NCBI GenBank assembly: GCA_002491195.1
Contig: DKVL01000053.1
Span: 1 to 64,000 of the forward strand
Length of the DNA stretch: 64,000 bases
Origin: Lachnospiraceae bacterium UBA7179
GTDB lineage: Bacteria > Bacillota > Clostridia > Lachnospirales > Lachnospiraceae
Reading direction: 5' to 3'
Shown: positions 23,793 to 32,050 of the stretch, in pieces
Numbering within the stretch: the first letter of the stretch is position 1
Layout: every line of letters starts with the position of its first letter
Made by a program: the position numbers and the translations under genes
The notes under the pieces: generated by a model
Told to the model about the DNA's origin: nothing
The model's database searches: none
Seen by the model: the letters and a program-made list of their open reading frames with translations, nothing else

Positions 23793-26700
23793 TTACTTAT
23801 TTTTTCCAGCAAGCCTCTCCTGACGCTTCCTCTTTCTTCTTTCCTTCGCCTCTTTTCTTCCCTGTTTACTCATCAGCAGATAAAAACTCGGCAGAAGCAG
23901 CAGAATCAATAGCGTAGAGGTAATCAGGCCTCCAATAATGATCAGGGACATCCCCTTCATCATCGCCGCGTTTTCATTTGTCGCAAATATCATTGGCAGC
24001 ATTGACAAAATCGTCGTCAGCGTCGTCATAAGGATTGGACGCAGACGCAGACGCCCACTCTCCATCAGCGCATCATTCAATGGCATGGTTTCCTTTAGCT
24101 GGTTTGTCGTATCCACATATAAGATCCCATTGTTTACCACGATACCAACCAGCATCAGAACGCCCATCAGCGATGTCATATTCAGCGTTGAACCGGTGAT
24201 AAACAGCAGGAAAAAGGAGCCAATCAGACTAAACGGAATACTAAGCATGACCATGAGTGAGAACACTGGCGATTCAAACTGCATTGCCATCACCAGGAAA
24301 ATCAGGAAAATAGCGGTAAAGATTGCCTTAAAGATCGCTGAAAATTCCTCTCCGATCATTTCGTTCATCATATTTTCCGTCTGGCTTACGCCCTCCGGAA
24401 AGTCGCCTCTCTGCTCGGCCTCGTTTACCGCCTTTACAATCGCTTCATTTGCCTCAAATTTTGCATCATCCGTCGTGTAAGCAGTGATCGCAACCTGATA
24501 TTTTCCATCCTCTCTCACCAGTGTGTTGGGCACATCTGTATAGACCGCCTCCGCCACATCGCCCACTGTGATCATACTTCCCCTGGGTGTAGCAATCTCA
24601 AGGTTTAAGAGCTGGTTCATATTTTCATAGCTTCCCTCCGGATATTCCATTCTCACAGAATACTCCTCTGTCCCAATCGTCATATCCATAACTTCAATGC
24701 CGCTGCTGGCATTGTACATTTCACTTGCCACCTGCACTGCAGTGAGCCCTACATTCATGCACTTTAACGGATCGATCTGTATCTTTGCCTGCGTAGCGTC
24801 CGATGTCAGGTTGCTTGAAGTCTTGATCACACCTGGAATATCCATCAGAAGCGCATCAACCTGTCTCGCCGCAACCTTCAGATCGTCAATATTGTCACCC
24901 GTGATATCAACCTCCGTGCTTGACATCACGCTCATCATGGAGGACATTCCACTTCCCGCTGCCGATACGATCACACTCATGTTTGTGCTATCCAGCAGCT
25001 TTTGATTGTACTCGTCCACAAGCTCATTGATACTCTTCTCACACGAATCCGAAGGATATGCTGTGATCGTCGCTGTAGAACCGCTGATTGTCAGATTACA
25101 GCCATCAAAGTCGGGATCATCAATAATCATCTGTTCGATAAACTGAATATTCTCATCGATCACCTCAAGTCTAGTCCCAGTACGCTGCTCAATGGAAATA
25201 CTCATGTTATCGAGACCTGTCGCCGACATCAACTCCTGTTCAAGCTGCCCGGCCAGTACAAACGCCAGTACCAGCAGGCCTACCGCCACCAGCATAACTG
25301 TCTTTTTCTTCAGCATGATATGCTTTAACAGCGTCTTATAACCATTTCCGATCTTGTTCACAGCACGATTTGCAAGTGTGTTCTTCTTTTCCTTTGGCCT
25401 GTATTTCCAGAAGAAGATCGGAATCAGCGTGATCGCCACGATCAACGAGGATAACATGGCAAAGATAATCGTAAATCCAAGCTGCGAGAAAAGCTGCCCA
25501 GCAAGCCCCTTCATCGTAGCTAACGGCAGATATACAACGACTGTCGTGATCGTTGACGCGGAGACAGACGATGCCACAATCTTTGTGCCCGCCATCGCTG
25601 CATCCTTGTAGTCCGGTTTCTCATCTTTTAACCGAAAACAACTCTCCAGCACGACAATCGACGCGTCAACCATCATACCGATCGCTATGACAAGCGAGCC
25701 CATCGTAACTACGTTCAGAGAAAATCCCGCGAAACTCATAAAAATAAGTGTCGCAAGAAGGGATATCGGCATGGAACTGCCAACAATCAGGCTGGCTTTG
25801 AAATCCCCAAAGAAAATGAAAAGCACCAGCATAGAAAATAGAACGCCAAGCACAAGCGTCTCTCCAACAGAACTCAGAGAAGACTTAATGCTATCCGCTG
25901 CATCGTAAGCCACAGAGATCTGTATCGCTGAATTTTTTGCCGATACCCGCTCAATCAATGATTTTACATGATTGGAAACATCAACTGTACCTTCGCTCTG
26001 AACCTTTGCAATCCCGACACTGATACTGTCCTGTCCATTATAACGGCTGACACTGCTGTTTGCCCTGGAAGACATTGACACGGTAGCGATATCCGAGAGA
26101 GCAATCGTTGTCCCCCTGCTCGTTATTATGGGTATATTCTGCAAATCCACAAGGCTTGTCGGTTTTGATGAAGCAGATGTGCTGATACTTTGCGCTCCCT
26201 GGTCCACACTTCCGATTGGTATTGTAAAATCCGTTGTCGTGATATATGTCCTGATATTTGCCATGGTCACGCCATACTGCTGCATCTTGTCATTGTGCAG
26301 CTGGATCCTGATATAGTCCTGTTCCCCGCCTGATACTGTGATCTGGGCAACATCCGAGAGACGCTCCAGCTCCGGACGCAGCTCATCCTCCACAAATGTG
26401 AGCACATCTGTATCACCCGTCGAAGTGACGGATAATGTCATCATATCCTGCGCATTCATATCCATTTGAATGATAACCGGATCCTGTGCATCCTCTGGCA
26501 GCTGCAGTGACGCAGTGTCGAGCGCACTTCTAAGATCCGCATACGCATCATCCGTATCTGTGCCATACTCATAAGAAAACATGACAAGTGACAAATTTTC
26601 TGTTGTTTGTGAAGTGACGGAATCAACACCCGAAAGCGTTTTCCCGGAATCTTCTATAATTTTTGTCACCAGTTCCTCTGTGGTCGCCGGATCACCACCC

Positions 26701-26858
26701 TGAAAAATTGTCATAACAAACAACATGGGCATCTCAAGATCAGGTGTCAGCTCCATCTTAAAACCAAACACAGAGCTGATACCAAAAACAAACAGCGCCA
26801 GCACGATCAACAACGCTGAAACAGGCCTTTTCAGGGCCAGTTTGGTTAAAGAACTCAT
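23793..26858 (-). CDS. RND-family efflux transporter (AcrB/HAE1-like)
   Basis: A 1021-residue pump with 12 predicted membrane helices and two large extracytoplasmic loops. Family marks include MTIFQGGDPATTEELVTKII near the N-terminus, IGMMVDASIVVLESCFR in the first membrane half (the proton-relay helix region) and VGIVVNNGILYVDTTNQ plus GRLRLRPILMTTL in the second. The duplication of halves and length agree with RND exporters. In Gram-positive Clostridia such pumps work with a membrane-fusion lipoprotein and no outer-membrane channel. AAGGAGG precedes the ATG. It follows the adaptor gene by 15 bases. Confidence 0.93.
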   Translation of the reverse strand: MSSLTKLALKRPVSALLIVLALFVFGISSVFGFKMELTPDLEMPMLFVMTIFQGGDPATTEELVTKIIEDSGKTLSGVDSVTSQTTENLSLVMFSYEYGTDTDDAYADLRSALDTASLQLPEDAQDPVIIQMDMNAQDMMTLSVTSTGDTDVLTFVEDELRPELERLSDVAQITVSGGEQDYIRIQLHNDKMQQYGVTMANIRTYITTTDFTIPIGSVDQGAQSISTSASSKPTSLVDLQNIPIITSRGTTIALSDIATVSMSSRANSSVSRYNGQDSISVGIAKVQSEGTVDVSNHVKSLIERVSAKNSAIQISVAYDAADSIKSSLSSVGETLVLGVLFSMLVLFIFFGDFKASLIVGSSMPISLLATLIFMSFAGFSLNVVTMGSLVIAIGMMVDASIVVLESCFRLKDEKPDYKDAAMAGTKIVASSVSASTITTVVVYLPLATMKGLAGQLFSQLGFTIIFAMLSSLIVAITLIPIFFWKYRPKEKKNTLANRAVNKIGNGYKTLLKHIMLKKKTVMLVAVGLLVLAFVLAGQLEQELMSATGLDNMSISIEQRTGTRLEVIDENIQFIEQMIIDDPDFDGCNLTISGSTATITAYPSDSCEKSINELVDEYNQKLLDSTNMSVIVSAAGSGMSSMMSVMSSTEVDITGDNIDDLKVAARQVDALLMDIPGVIKTSSNLTSDATQAKIQIDPLKCMNVGLTAVQVASEMYNASSGIEVMDMTIGTEEYSVRMEYPEGSYENMNQLLNLEIATPRGSMITVGDVAEAVYTDVPNTLVREDGKYQVAITAYTTDDAKFEANEAIVKAVNEAEQRGDFPEGVSQTENMMNEMIGEEFSAIFKAIFTAIFLIFLVMAMQFESPVFSLMVMLSIPFSLIGSFFLLFITGSTLNMTSLMGVLMLVGIVVNNGILYVDTTNQLKETMPLNDALMESGRLRLRPILMTTLTTILSMLPMIFATNENAAMMKGMSLIIIGGLITSTLLILLLLPSFYLLMSKQGRKEAKERRKRKRQERLAGKNK

Positions 26859-26873
26859 CGCCTATGCCCCTCC

Positions 26874-28490
26874 TTATTCCTGTACACTCTCTTGCGCATC
26901 TGTATTGTTCTCACGCACGGAAACTTCCACGCCGTCACGCAGTTGTGCAGACCATGTTGTAATGATGGTATCCTCCTTCGTAAGTCCTTCTGTGATCACA
27001 ATCCTGTCAATATCATAAAGTCCCGTCGTCACATTTGTCCTCCTGGCCTTTCCATCCACTACTGTATATACATAAGCCTGTGTTCCATCATAGTAAACAG
27101 AATCATATGGTATGATAACCGCATTCTTCTCATGATATGTATCCGTTGTAACGGTGGCTTTCGTCCCGGAAAGCAAATTTGCAGCATCACCCTTGACAAC
27201 AGCTTTAATCTGGAAAAGACCTGTCGCTGCGTCAACTGCGCTTCCAATCTCTATGACTTCGCCGTCATAAAGTCTGCCGTCCTTCTCCAGCGTCACCTTC
27301 TGCCCTGTTGAAAAAGTGTTTCGCACACTCTCACTGACATAATAGGTAGCTACCATTGTATTTTTATTAGAAATAACAAAGGCCGGATTGCTCGATGTGG
27401 CAAAATCGTGTTCTTTAATATTTACGCTTTCCACAACACCGGAAATCGCAGATGTAATCGTATAAGCCTCCAGATTTTCCCGCGCCTGATCCATCGAAAT
27501 CTGTGCCTGCATGATACCTGCCTCTGCCTGCGAAATACCAAGTTCCGCCTGCGAAATGCCATTCTGCGATACTTGCTTTTGTCCGTCCTTGAGCACGCCG
27601 TTGCTAAGATTTTGAGAGACAACTGTGCGGCTGTAGCTCTCATAGGTACTGTCCATCTGATCCTGAATGTTTTCAAGCATCTCCTCGCACTGGTCAATCG
27701 CCGCCTTATATTGTGTTATCTTGGCTTCAACAGGAGTAACCTTCTGCGCTGCTTCCTGGTATCTTGCCATCGTGCGCCCGTAATCGGAAAAACTAACCAG
27801 GGTACTAGCGTCCAGCATAGCGGCAGCAGGTCCCAGTTCAGAGACATCCGGAACTTTGGAGAGCGTCTCCGCATAGTCCCTGATCTCATCGACATCCTCC
27901 TTGAAATCATACTGCTCTTTCAGATCTGCAAGCTCTTCCTCCGCGTCTTTGAGATTATCCATCGCCTGCTGACGTGCATCCATCGCATCCAGATACGACT
28001 CCTGTAGCTGTGTCATACCATCTTCTACCTGCGTGAGTGCAACATCTGAATTCATATCGTTGAGAGTCGATGCAGCCTCACCATACTGTTGATCATAGCC
28101 AATCTGCGCATTCTCCACACCAAACTGCGCGTTTTCCAGACCGATCTGAGCATTTTTGGCAGCAGCCTCCGCATTTCTTATGGCAAACTGTGCTGCCGTG
28201 TCATCCAGGATAGCAAGCACATCCCCTTCCTCAACTACATCACCCGCTTCGACCAAAACCTCGACCACTTCCGCAGTCGTCTTAGGAATTACATACACGG
28301 ACTCATCTGGATTGATCGTGGCAATAAAATCCGCGCTGAGTTTCAGCTCTCCCACTTCAGGTTTTGCCGTCTCGACAACTGCCCTATCATCCACCGTTTC
28401 CTCCTCTGTCGTCTGCCCGCATCCCCAGAGAGCTGACATTGACATTGCCGCACATAACAACAGGGCCAATTTTTTCTGTCTTTTTTTCAT
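26874..28490 (-). CDS. RND efflux adaptor (membrane fusion) lipoprotein
   Basis: A 538-residue HlyD/AcrA-type adaptor. The signal ends in the lipobox ALWGC with Cys24 as probable lipidation site. A biotinyl-lipoyl half (VLVEAGDVVEEGDVLAILDD about 75-95) is followed by a long coiled-coil hairpin (about 100-340, with repeated NAQIGLENAQFGVENAQIGY and ISQAELGISQAEAGIMQAQ blocks), the second lipoyl half (SAISGVVESVNIKEHDF) and beta-barrel domains. It links the pump to the cell envelope. GGGAGAGGAGAATC precedes the ATG. It is divergent from the two-component system, which may regulate it. Confidence 0.92.
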   Translation of the reverse strand: MKKRQKKLALLLCAAMSMSALWGCGQTTEEETVDDRAVVETAKPEVGELKLSADFIATINPDESVYVIPKTTAEVVEVLVEAGDVVEEGDVLAILDDTAAQFAIRNAEAAAKNAQIGLENAQFGVENAQIGYDQQYGEAASTLNDMNSDVALTQVEDGMTQLQESYLDAMDARQQAMDNLKDAEEELADLKEQYDFKEDVDEIRDYAETLSKVPDVSELGPAAAMLDASTLVSFSDYGRTMARYQEAAQKVTPVEAKITQYKAAIDQCEEMLENIQDQMDSTYESYSRTVVSQNLSNGVLKDGQKQVSQNGISQAELGISQAEAGIMQAQISMDQARENLEAYTITSAISGVVESVNIKEHDFATSSNPAFVISNKNTMVATYYVSESVRNTFSTGQKVTLEKDGRLYDGEVIEIGSAVDAATGLFQIKAVVKGDAANLLSGTKATVTTDTYHEKNAVIIPYDSVYYDGTQAYVYTVVDGKARRTNVTTGLYDIDRIVITEGLTKEDTIITTWSAQLRDGVEVSVRENNTDAQESVQE

Positions 28491-28732
28491 GATTCTCCTC
28501 TCCCGTTCATCCGATATACAATCATTGCATCAAACTCATTTTTCACATATGCTATTTTATACAAAAACAACACAGAATAAAAGAGTATTTGACATTTTTA
28601 ATTAATTTTTTATTTAACTTTGATCACAAAATTGAATAAATATGCTCAAAATATAACATACAAAGATAAACTCAAAGACAATTTTGAACCTTTTTACAAA
28701 TTGTTTTTGTTTATGTTTATGTGTCTTTTCTG

Positions 28733-28741
28733 TGCTATAAT
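28733..28741 (+). promoter_or_regulatory. extended -10 promoter of the two-component operon
   Basis: TGC directly before TATAAT (28736-28741), an extended -10 element, 36 bases upstream of the response regulator ATG. The -35 region is weak, as is common with extended -10 promoters. Confidence 0.45.
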
Positions 28742-28777
28742 ACATGCATATTATATAAGAAAGAAGGCGATGCTTTT

Positions 28778-29452
28778 ATGTTTAACATTCTCGTGGTTGA
28801 GGATGACCCTGACATGAGGGAATTATTCTGTACCATGCTTACCGACAGCGGATATAATGCAATTCCGGCAGTAGACGGCATAAATGCCCTGGAGATCATG
28901 GATAGAGACTACATTGATTTGGTCATTGCTGATCTTATGATGCCGCGTATGGACGGCTACAACCTGACCCGCTCTCTGAGAGAGGCCAATTATGAACTGC
29001 CCATCTTGATCGTGACTGCAAAAGACCAGTTTGAGGATATGCAGCGCGGATTCCGCGCCGGTTCTGACGACTATATGATCAAACCGATCAATGTAAAAGA
29101 ACTCGTGCTCCGCGTGGAAGCCCTGCTGCGCCGCGCTAAGATCTCGGCGGAGAAGAAAATTGTCATAGGCTCCACAAAACTCGACTATGATGCACTTACC
29201 GTTACCTTCCAGGGCAAAGAAAGCATTTTGCCGCAAAAGGAGTTTTATCTGCTCTACAAACTGCTCTCCTATCCTAATAAAACATTCACGCGCCAGCAAC
29301 TGATGGATGAGATCTGGGGAATGTTTTCCGAGACGGATGAGAGAACGGTAAATACACATATCAACCGCTTGCGGGACCGCTTTGCGGAATGTGGCGACTT
29401 TGAGATCATAACGGTCCGCGGGTTGGGTTATAAGGCGGTGAAAAAATGTTAA
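28778..29452 (+). CDS. OmpR/PhoB-family response regulator
   Basis: A 224-residue two-domain regulator. The receiver domain starts MFNILVVEDDPDM (acidic pocket Asp9-Asp10) with phospho-acceptor Asp52 in IADLMMPRMDGY and Lys in KPINVKEL. The C-terminal winged helix has FYLLYKLLSYPNKTFTRQQL and TVNTHINRLRDRF, with RGLGYKAVK at the end. An upstream in-frame ATG at 28721 is ignored because a GAAGG motif and family alignment fit 28778. The kinase gene overlaps its last 7 bases. The divergent efflux genes are a likely target. Confidence 0.93.
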   Translation: MFNILVVEDDPDMRELFCTMLTDSGYNAIPAVDGINALEIMDRDYIDLVIADLMMPRMDGYNLTRSLREANYELPILIVTAKDQFEDMQRGFRAGSDDYMIKPINVKELVLRVEALLRRAKISAEKKIVIGSTKLDYDALTVTFQGKESILPQKEFYLLYKLLSYPNKTFTRQQLMDEIWGMFSETDERTVNTHINRLRDRFAECGDFEIITVRGLGYKAVKKC

Positions 29453-30486
29453 ACAAGAGAAAGCATTCCAGTCTCTGGTCTTATTTTACTGGTGTGGTAT
29501 TTACGATCATTACTTTAAGTTTCCTGTTCGTTGCGACGCTGCAGTTCCTGTTATCCAGACTGGGAGTTTTCACACTAACCTCTCGTATCCATTTGATCCC
29601 GATCTGCGCGCTGCTTGGATGTCGCATGTTGATCGGAGCAGCCCTCACCGTACACGTCGGCAAGCTGTTCATCCGTCCGATACAACATATCAGTGACGCT
29701 TTCGATGAATTGTCAAAGGGAAACTTCGATGTCCGTGTCCCCACACAGGAAAAAGTCTGTGAGATCCGCGAAATGTCCATCAAATTTAACGCCATGGTTT
29801 ATGACCTGTCACACATTGAAACCCTGCGCAATGATTTTGTCACAAATGTATCCCATGAATTTAAGACACCGATCGCCTCGATTGAAGGCTACACTACCCT
29901 TTTGCAGAATCACAGTCTCTCCGCGGAAAAGCACGACTACTATGTCCAGAAAATACTTGACAACTCCCGCAAGCTGACAAATCTTTCCAGCAATATCCTG
30001 CTGCTTTCCAAACTGGAAAACCAGGAGACGATGATGCACAAAACAAAATACCGGCTGGACGAACAGATCCGAAAGGCAATCTTACTGCTAGAAGACAAAT
30101 GGACTTCCAAAGATATTGAATTTGACATGGAGCTTCCAAAAGTCTATTATTACAGCAACGAACCGTTGCTCGAACAGGTTTGGAGCAATATACTGGACAA
30201 TGCCATCAAACATTCCGCCGACGGCGGGAACATTCAGATCAGTATACAGGAATCCGAACAGGAAATCGCCGTCAGCATAGCTGATCATGGCACTGGCATG
30301 AGTGACGAAGTCAAAAAACATATTTTTGAAAAGTTTTACCAGGGAGATTCCTCACACAAAATGGAAGGAAACGGCCTTGGCCTTTCTCTTGTAAAACGGA
30401 TCACGGAACTTTGCGGCGGCAGCGTTTTGGTCGGCGGAGCACCGGGCGAGGGAGCCATATTCACAGTCTGCCTGCCAAAACAATAA
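29446..30486 (+). CDS. sensor histidine kinase
   Basis: A 346-residue membrane kinase. Two transmembrane segments (about 13-36 and 50-70) enclose only a short extracytoplasmic loop. A HAMP domain follows (IRPIQHISDAFDELSKGNF), then the dimerisation box FVTNVSHEFKTPIASIEGY with His137, and ATPase boxes N (IWSN-like WSNILDNAIKHS), G1 (IADHGTGM) and G2 (GNGLGLSLVKRI). The small sensor loop suggests intramembrane sensing, as in envelope-stress kinases. It is co-translated with the response regulator. Confidence 0.93.
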   Translation: MLNKRKHSSLWSYFTGVVFTIITLSFLFVATLQFLLSRLGVFTLTSRIHLIPICALLGCRMLIGAALTVHVGKLFIRPIQHISDAFDELSKGNFDVRVPTQEKVCEIREMSIKFNAMVYDLSHIETLRNDFVTNVSHEFKTPIASIEGYTTLLQNHSLSAEKHDYYVQKILDNSRKLTNLSSNILLLSKLENQETMMHKTKYRLDEQIRKAILLLEDKWTSKDIEFDMELPKVYYYSNEPLLEQVWSNILDNAIKHSADGGNIQISIQESEQEIAVSIADHGTGMSDEVKKHIFEKFYQGDSSHKMEGNGLGLSLVKRITELCGGSVLVGGAPGEGAIFTVCLPKQ

Positions 30487-30525
30487 AAAGCTGTTTAAAA
30501 AAATATAAACTTTTTCCGCATCCAC

Positions 30526-30555
30526 TTGCCATTATGATCTATTTCTTATTATAAT
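30526..30555 (+). promoter_or_regulatory. sigma-A promoter of the secreted Ig-like protein
   Basis: TTGCCA at 30526-30531, 18-base spacer, TATAAT at 30550-30555, about 44 bases before the ATG at 30599. Confidence 0.5.
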
Positions 30556-30598
30556 AAAAAACAACAATATTGATATTCAATGAAAGAGGAGATGCCAT

Positions 30599-31297
30599 AT
30601 GAAAATTTTTAAAAAAATACTATGTTCCCTGTTAACATGCGCAATAACATTGTCTGTAATGTCCGTTGCTCCCACCCTGCCAGTTTCTGCAAAGGAAAGT
30701 ATCGGAAATGGCCTGATTCTCTCCACAGACAGCATCACGATCACGGAGGGTGCTTCCGCAACCTTTACCGCTATGCTCGAGGAAGGTTTTGACGCGTCAA
30801 GGCTGGATTGTGTCATCGCAGATCCAAATGTCGCGACCATTACCCCTGTCACCTACGCAGCTAACACAGCTACATATCAGATCACTTACGGAAGCGGTGG
30901 TTCTACGGTCGCTGCCATATACCATCTCGACAATCCAGCTGTTGTGGCATATGTGACAGTCAACGCATCGCCTTTGATCGTGGAGATTCCGTCCAAATTA
31001 GGAACGAACCATGACAATTACTGCACACTGGTCAGCTATGAATTTGTGCCATATGATTTCAAATACGCTGATTTCAACGATTATAAATCCACACTAAAGC
31101 TCCAGTATCAATGCGCTTCTTACAAGGACGATGCATATACGAAGTGGGGATGCTATGGATACTTCTATGATGCCGCTGGAAATGTTCTGTCCAAAGTGCA
31201 TCTGTACTGCAGCTCCCTCTCAAAAGGAAGAACATACAGCAGTGAATTTCATGTTCCGGTCAACGCAGTCCGCTTTACTGTAGAAGGTTTTCATTAA
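30599..31297 (+). CDS. secreted protein with Ig-like domain
   Basis: A 232-residue exported protein. It has a standard signal peptide (MKIFKKILCSLLTCAITLSV, probable cleavage after VSA at about residue 31). The first half reads as a bacterial Ig-like domain (LSTDSITITEGASATFTAML, then VIADPNVATITPV and STVAAIYHLDNPAVVAYVTV). The second half is aromatic- and cysteine-containing (YQCASYKDDAYTKWGCYGYF), likely a beta-sandwich. GAGGAG precedes the ATG. It follows the kinase gene but has its own promoter and a terminator behind it. Function unknown; a surface-binding or sensory partner of the TCS is possible. Confidence 0.7.
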   Translation: MKIFKKILCSLLTCAITLSVMSVAPTLPVSAKESIGNGLILSTDSITITEGASATFTAMLEEGFDASRLDCVIADPNVATITPVTYAANTATYQITYGSGGSTVAAIYHLDNPAVVAYVTVNASPLIVEIPSKLGTNHDNYCTLVSYEFVPYDFKYADFNDYKSTLKLQYQCASYKDDAYTKWGCYGYFYDAAGNVLSKVHLYCSSLSKGRTYSSEFHVPVNAVRFTVEGFH

Positions 31298-31332
31298 CGA
31301 CGTAATCGATTCTTCTGCATGGGGCTGTGCAT

Positions 31333-31365
31333 AAAAAAAGCAGGCTGTTAAAGCCTGCTTTTTTT
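31333..31365. terminator. bidirectional rho-independent terminator
   Basis: A 13-base perfect stem, AAAAAAAGCAGGC (31333-31345) and GCCTGCTTTTTTT (31353-31365), with a 7-base loop. The A-run and T-run serve both the secreted-protein gene (+) and the MCP-like gene (-). Confidence 0.9.
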
Positions 31366-31945
31366 ATTCCAGCGATTCGATAATTGAGTTGATCAAATTG
31401 GTAATTTCCTCCACCGACGTTTCAATATCCGTATAGATTCCTGCCGACTGATTGGACAGATCCTGCATACTTTTGGCAACAACCGCAAAACCAACACCTG
31501 CTTCGCCGCTTCTTGCCGCCTCGATTGTGGCGTTGAGCGACAGTATTGTCTGTTTCTTAGCGATTCCTTTCAGATGTCCTGTCTTCTCATTGATCATCTG
31601 CACCAGCTGGCCAGATTTCTTAATATCATCCTTCACCGAATCAAATTTCCCGGTATTTCTGTTCTGAAACTGTTCCAGACTTGCGGTCTGGCCAATCACC
31701 ATACCGAGCATCTTGGCGGCATGTTTCGCCTTCTGGTCCGCAGACTGCGCAACGACGACCGCACCCAGCTTCTCCCCATTCACAACAATATCGTACGAAT
31801 CGGTTTCTTCTCCCTGAAAATTATGCCCTTGTGTAAGACGCTCTCCCTCCATGTCAACCACAACAGCCTCTAAATCCGCAAAATCTGAAAATGAGTTCTG
31901 TAAGTCCTGCAATTTTTTTGAATCCATGTAATCTTTTAGTATCAT
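31364..31945 (-). CDS. short soluble methyl-accepting chemotaxis-like protein
   Basis: A 193-residue protein with no membrane segment. The N-terminal part (about 1-70) looks like a small PocR-type ligand-sensing domain (MILKDYMDSKKLQDLQNSFS, LEAVVVDMEGERLTQGHNF). The C-terminal part is a truncated MCP signalling hairpin with the tip KKQTILSLNATIEAARSGEAG and FAVVAKSMQDLSNQSA. Typical MCPs are over 500 residues. GGAGG 7 bases upstream sets the start at 31945. Such short receptors may signal to CheA from the cytoplasm or act as diguanylate-type regulators' partners; unproven. Confidence 0.8.
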   Translation of the reverse strand: MILKDYMDSKKLQDLQNSFSDFADLEAVVVDMEGERLTQGHNFQGEETDSYDIVVNGEKLGAVVVAQSADQKAKHAAKMLGMVIGQTASLEQFQNRNTGKFDSVKDDIKKSGQLVQMINEKTGHLKGIAKKQTILSLNATIEAARSGEAGVGFAVVAKSMQDLSNQSAGIYTDIETSVEEITNLINSIIESLE

Positions 31946-31981
31946 ATTCCATCCTCCATTCCGCATAACCGACATATCTAT

Positions 31982-32010
31982 AGTATATCGATTTTTTTAG
32001 ACATTTTCAA
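31982..32010 (-). promoter_or_regulatory. sigma-A promoter of the MCP-like gene
   Basis: Minus-strand TTGAAA (32005-32010), 17-base spacer, TATACT (31982-31987), about 37 bases upstream of the ATG. Confidence 0.65.
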
Positions 32011-32050
32011 CATAATTCTGTTCTTTTAATGATATTTATTATGATATTTT

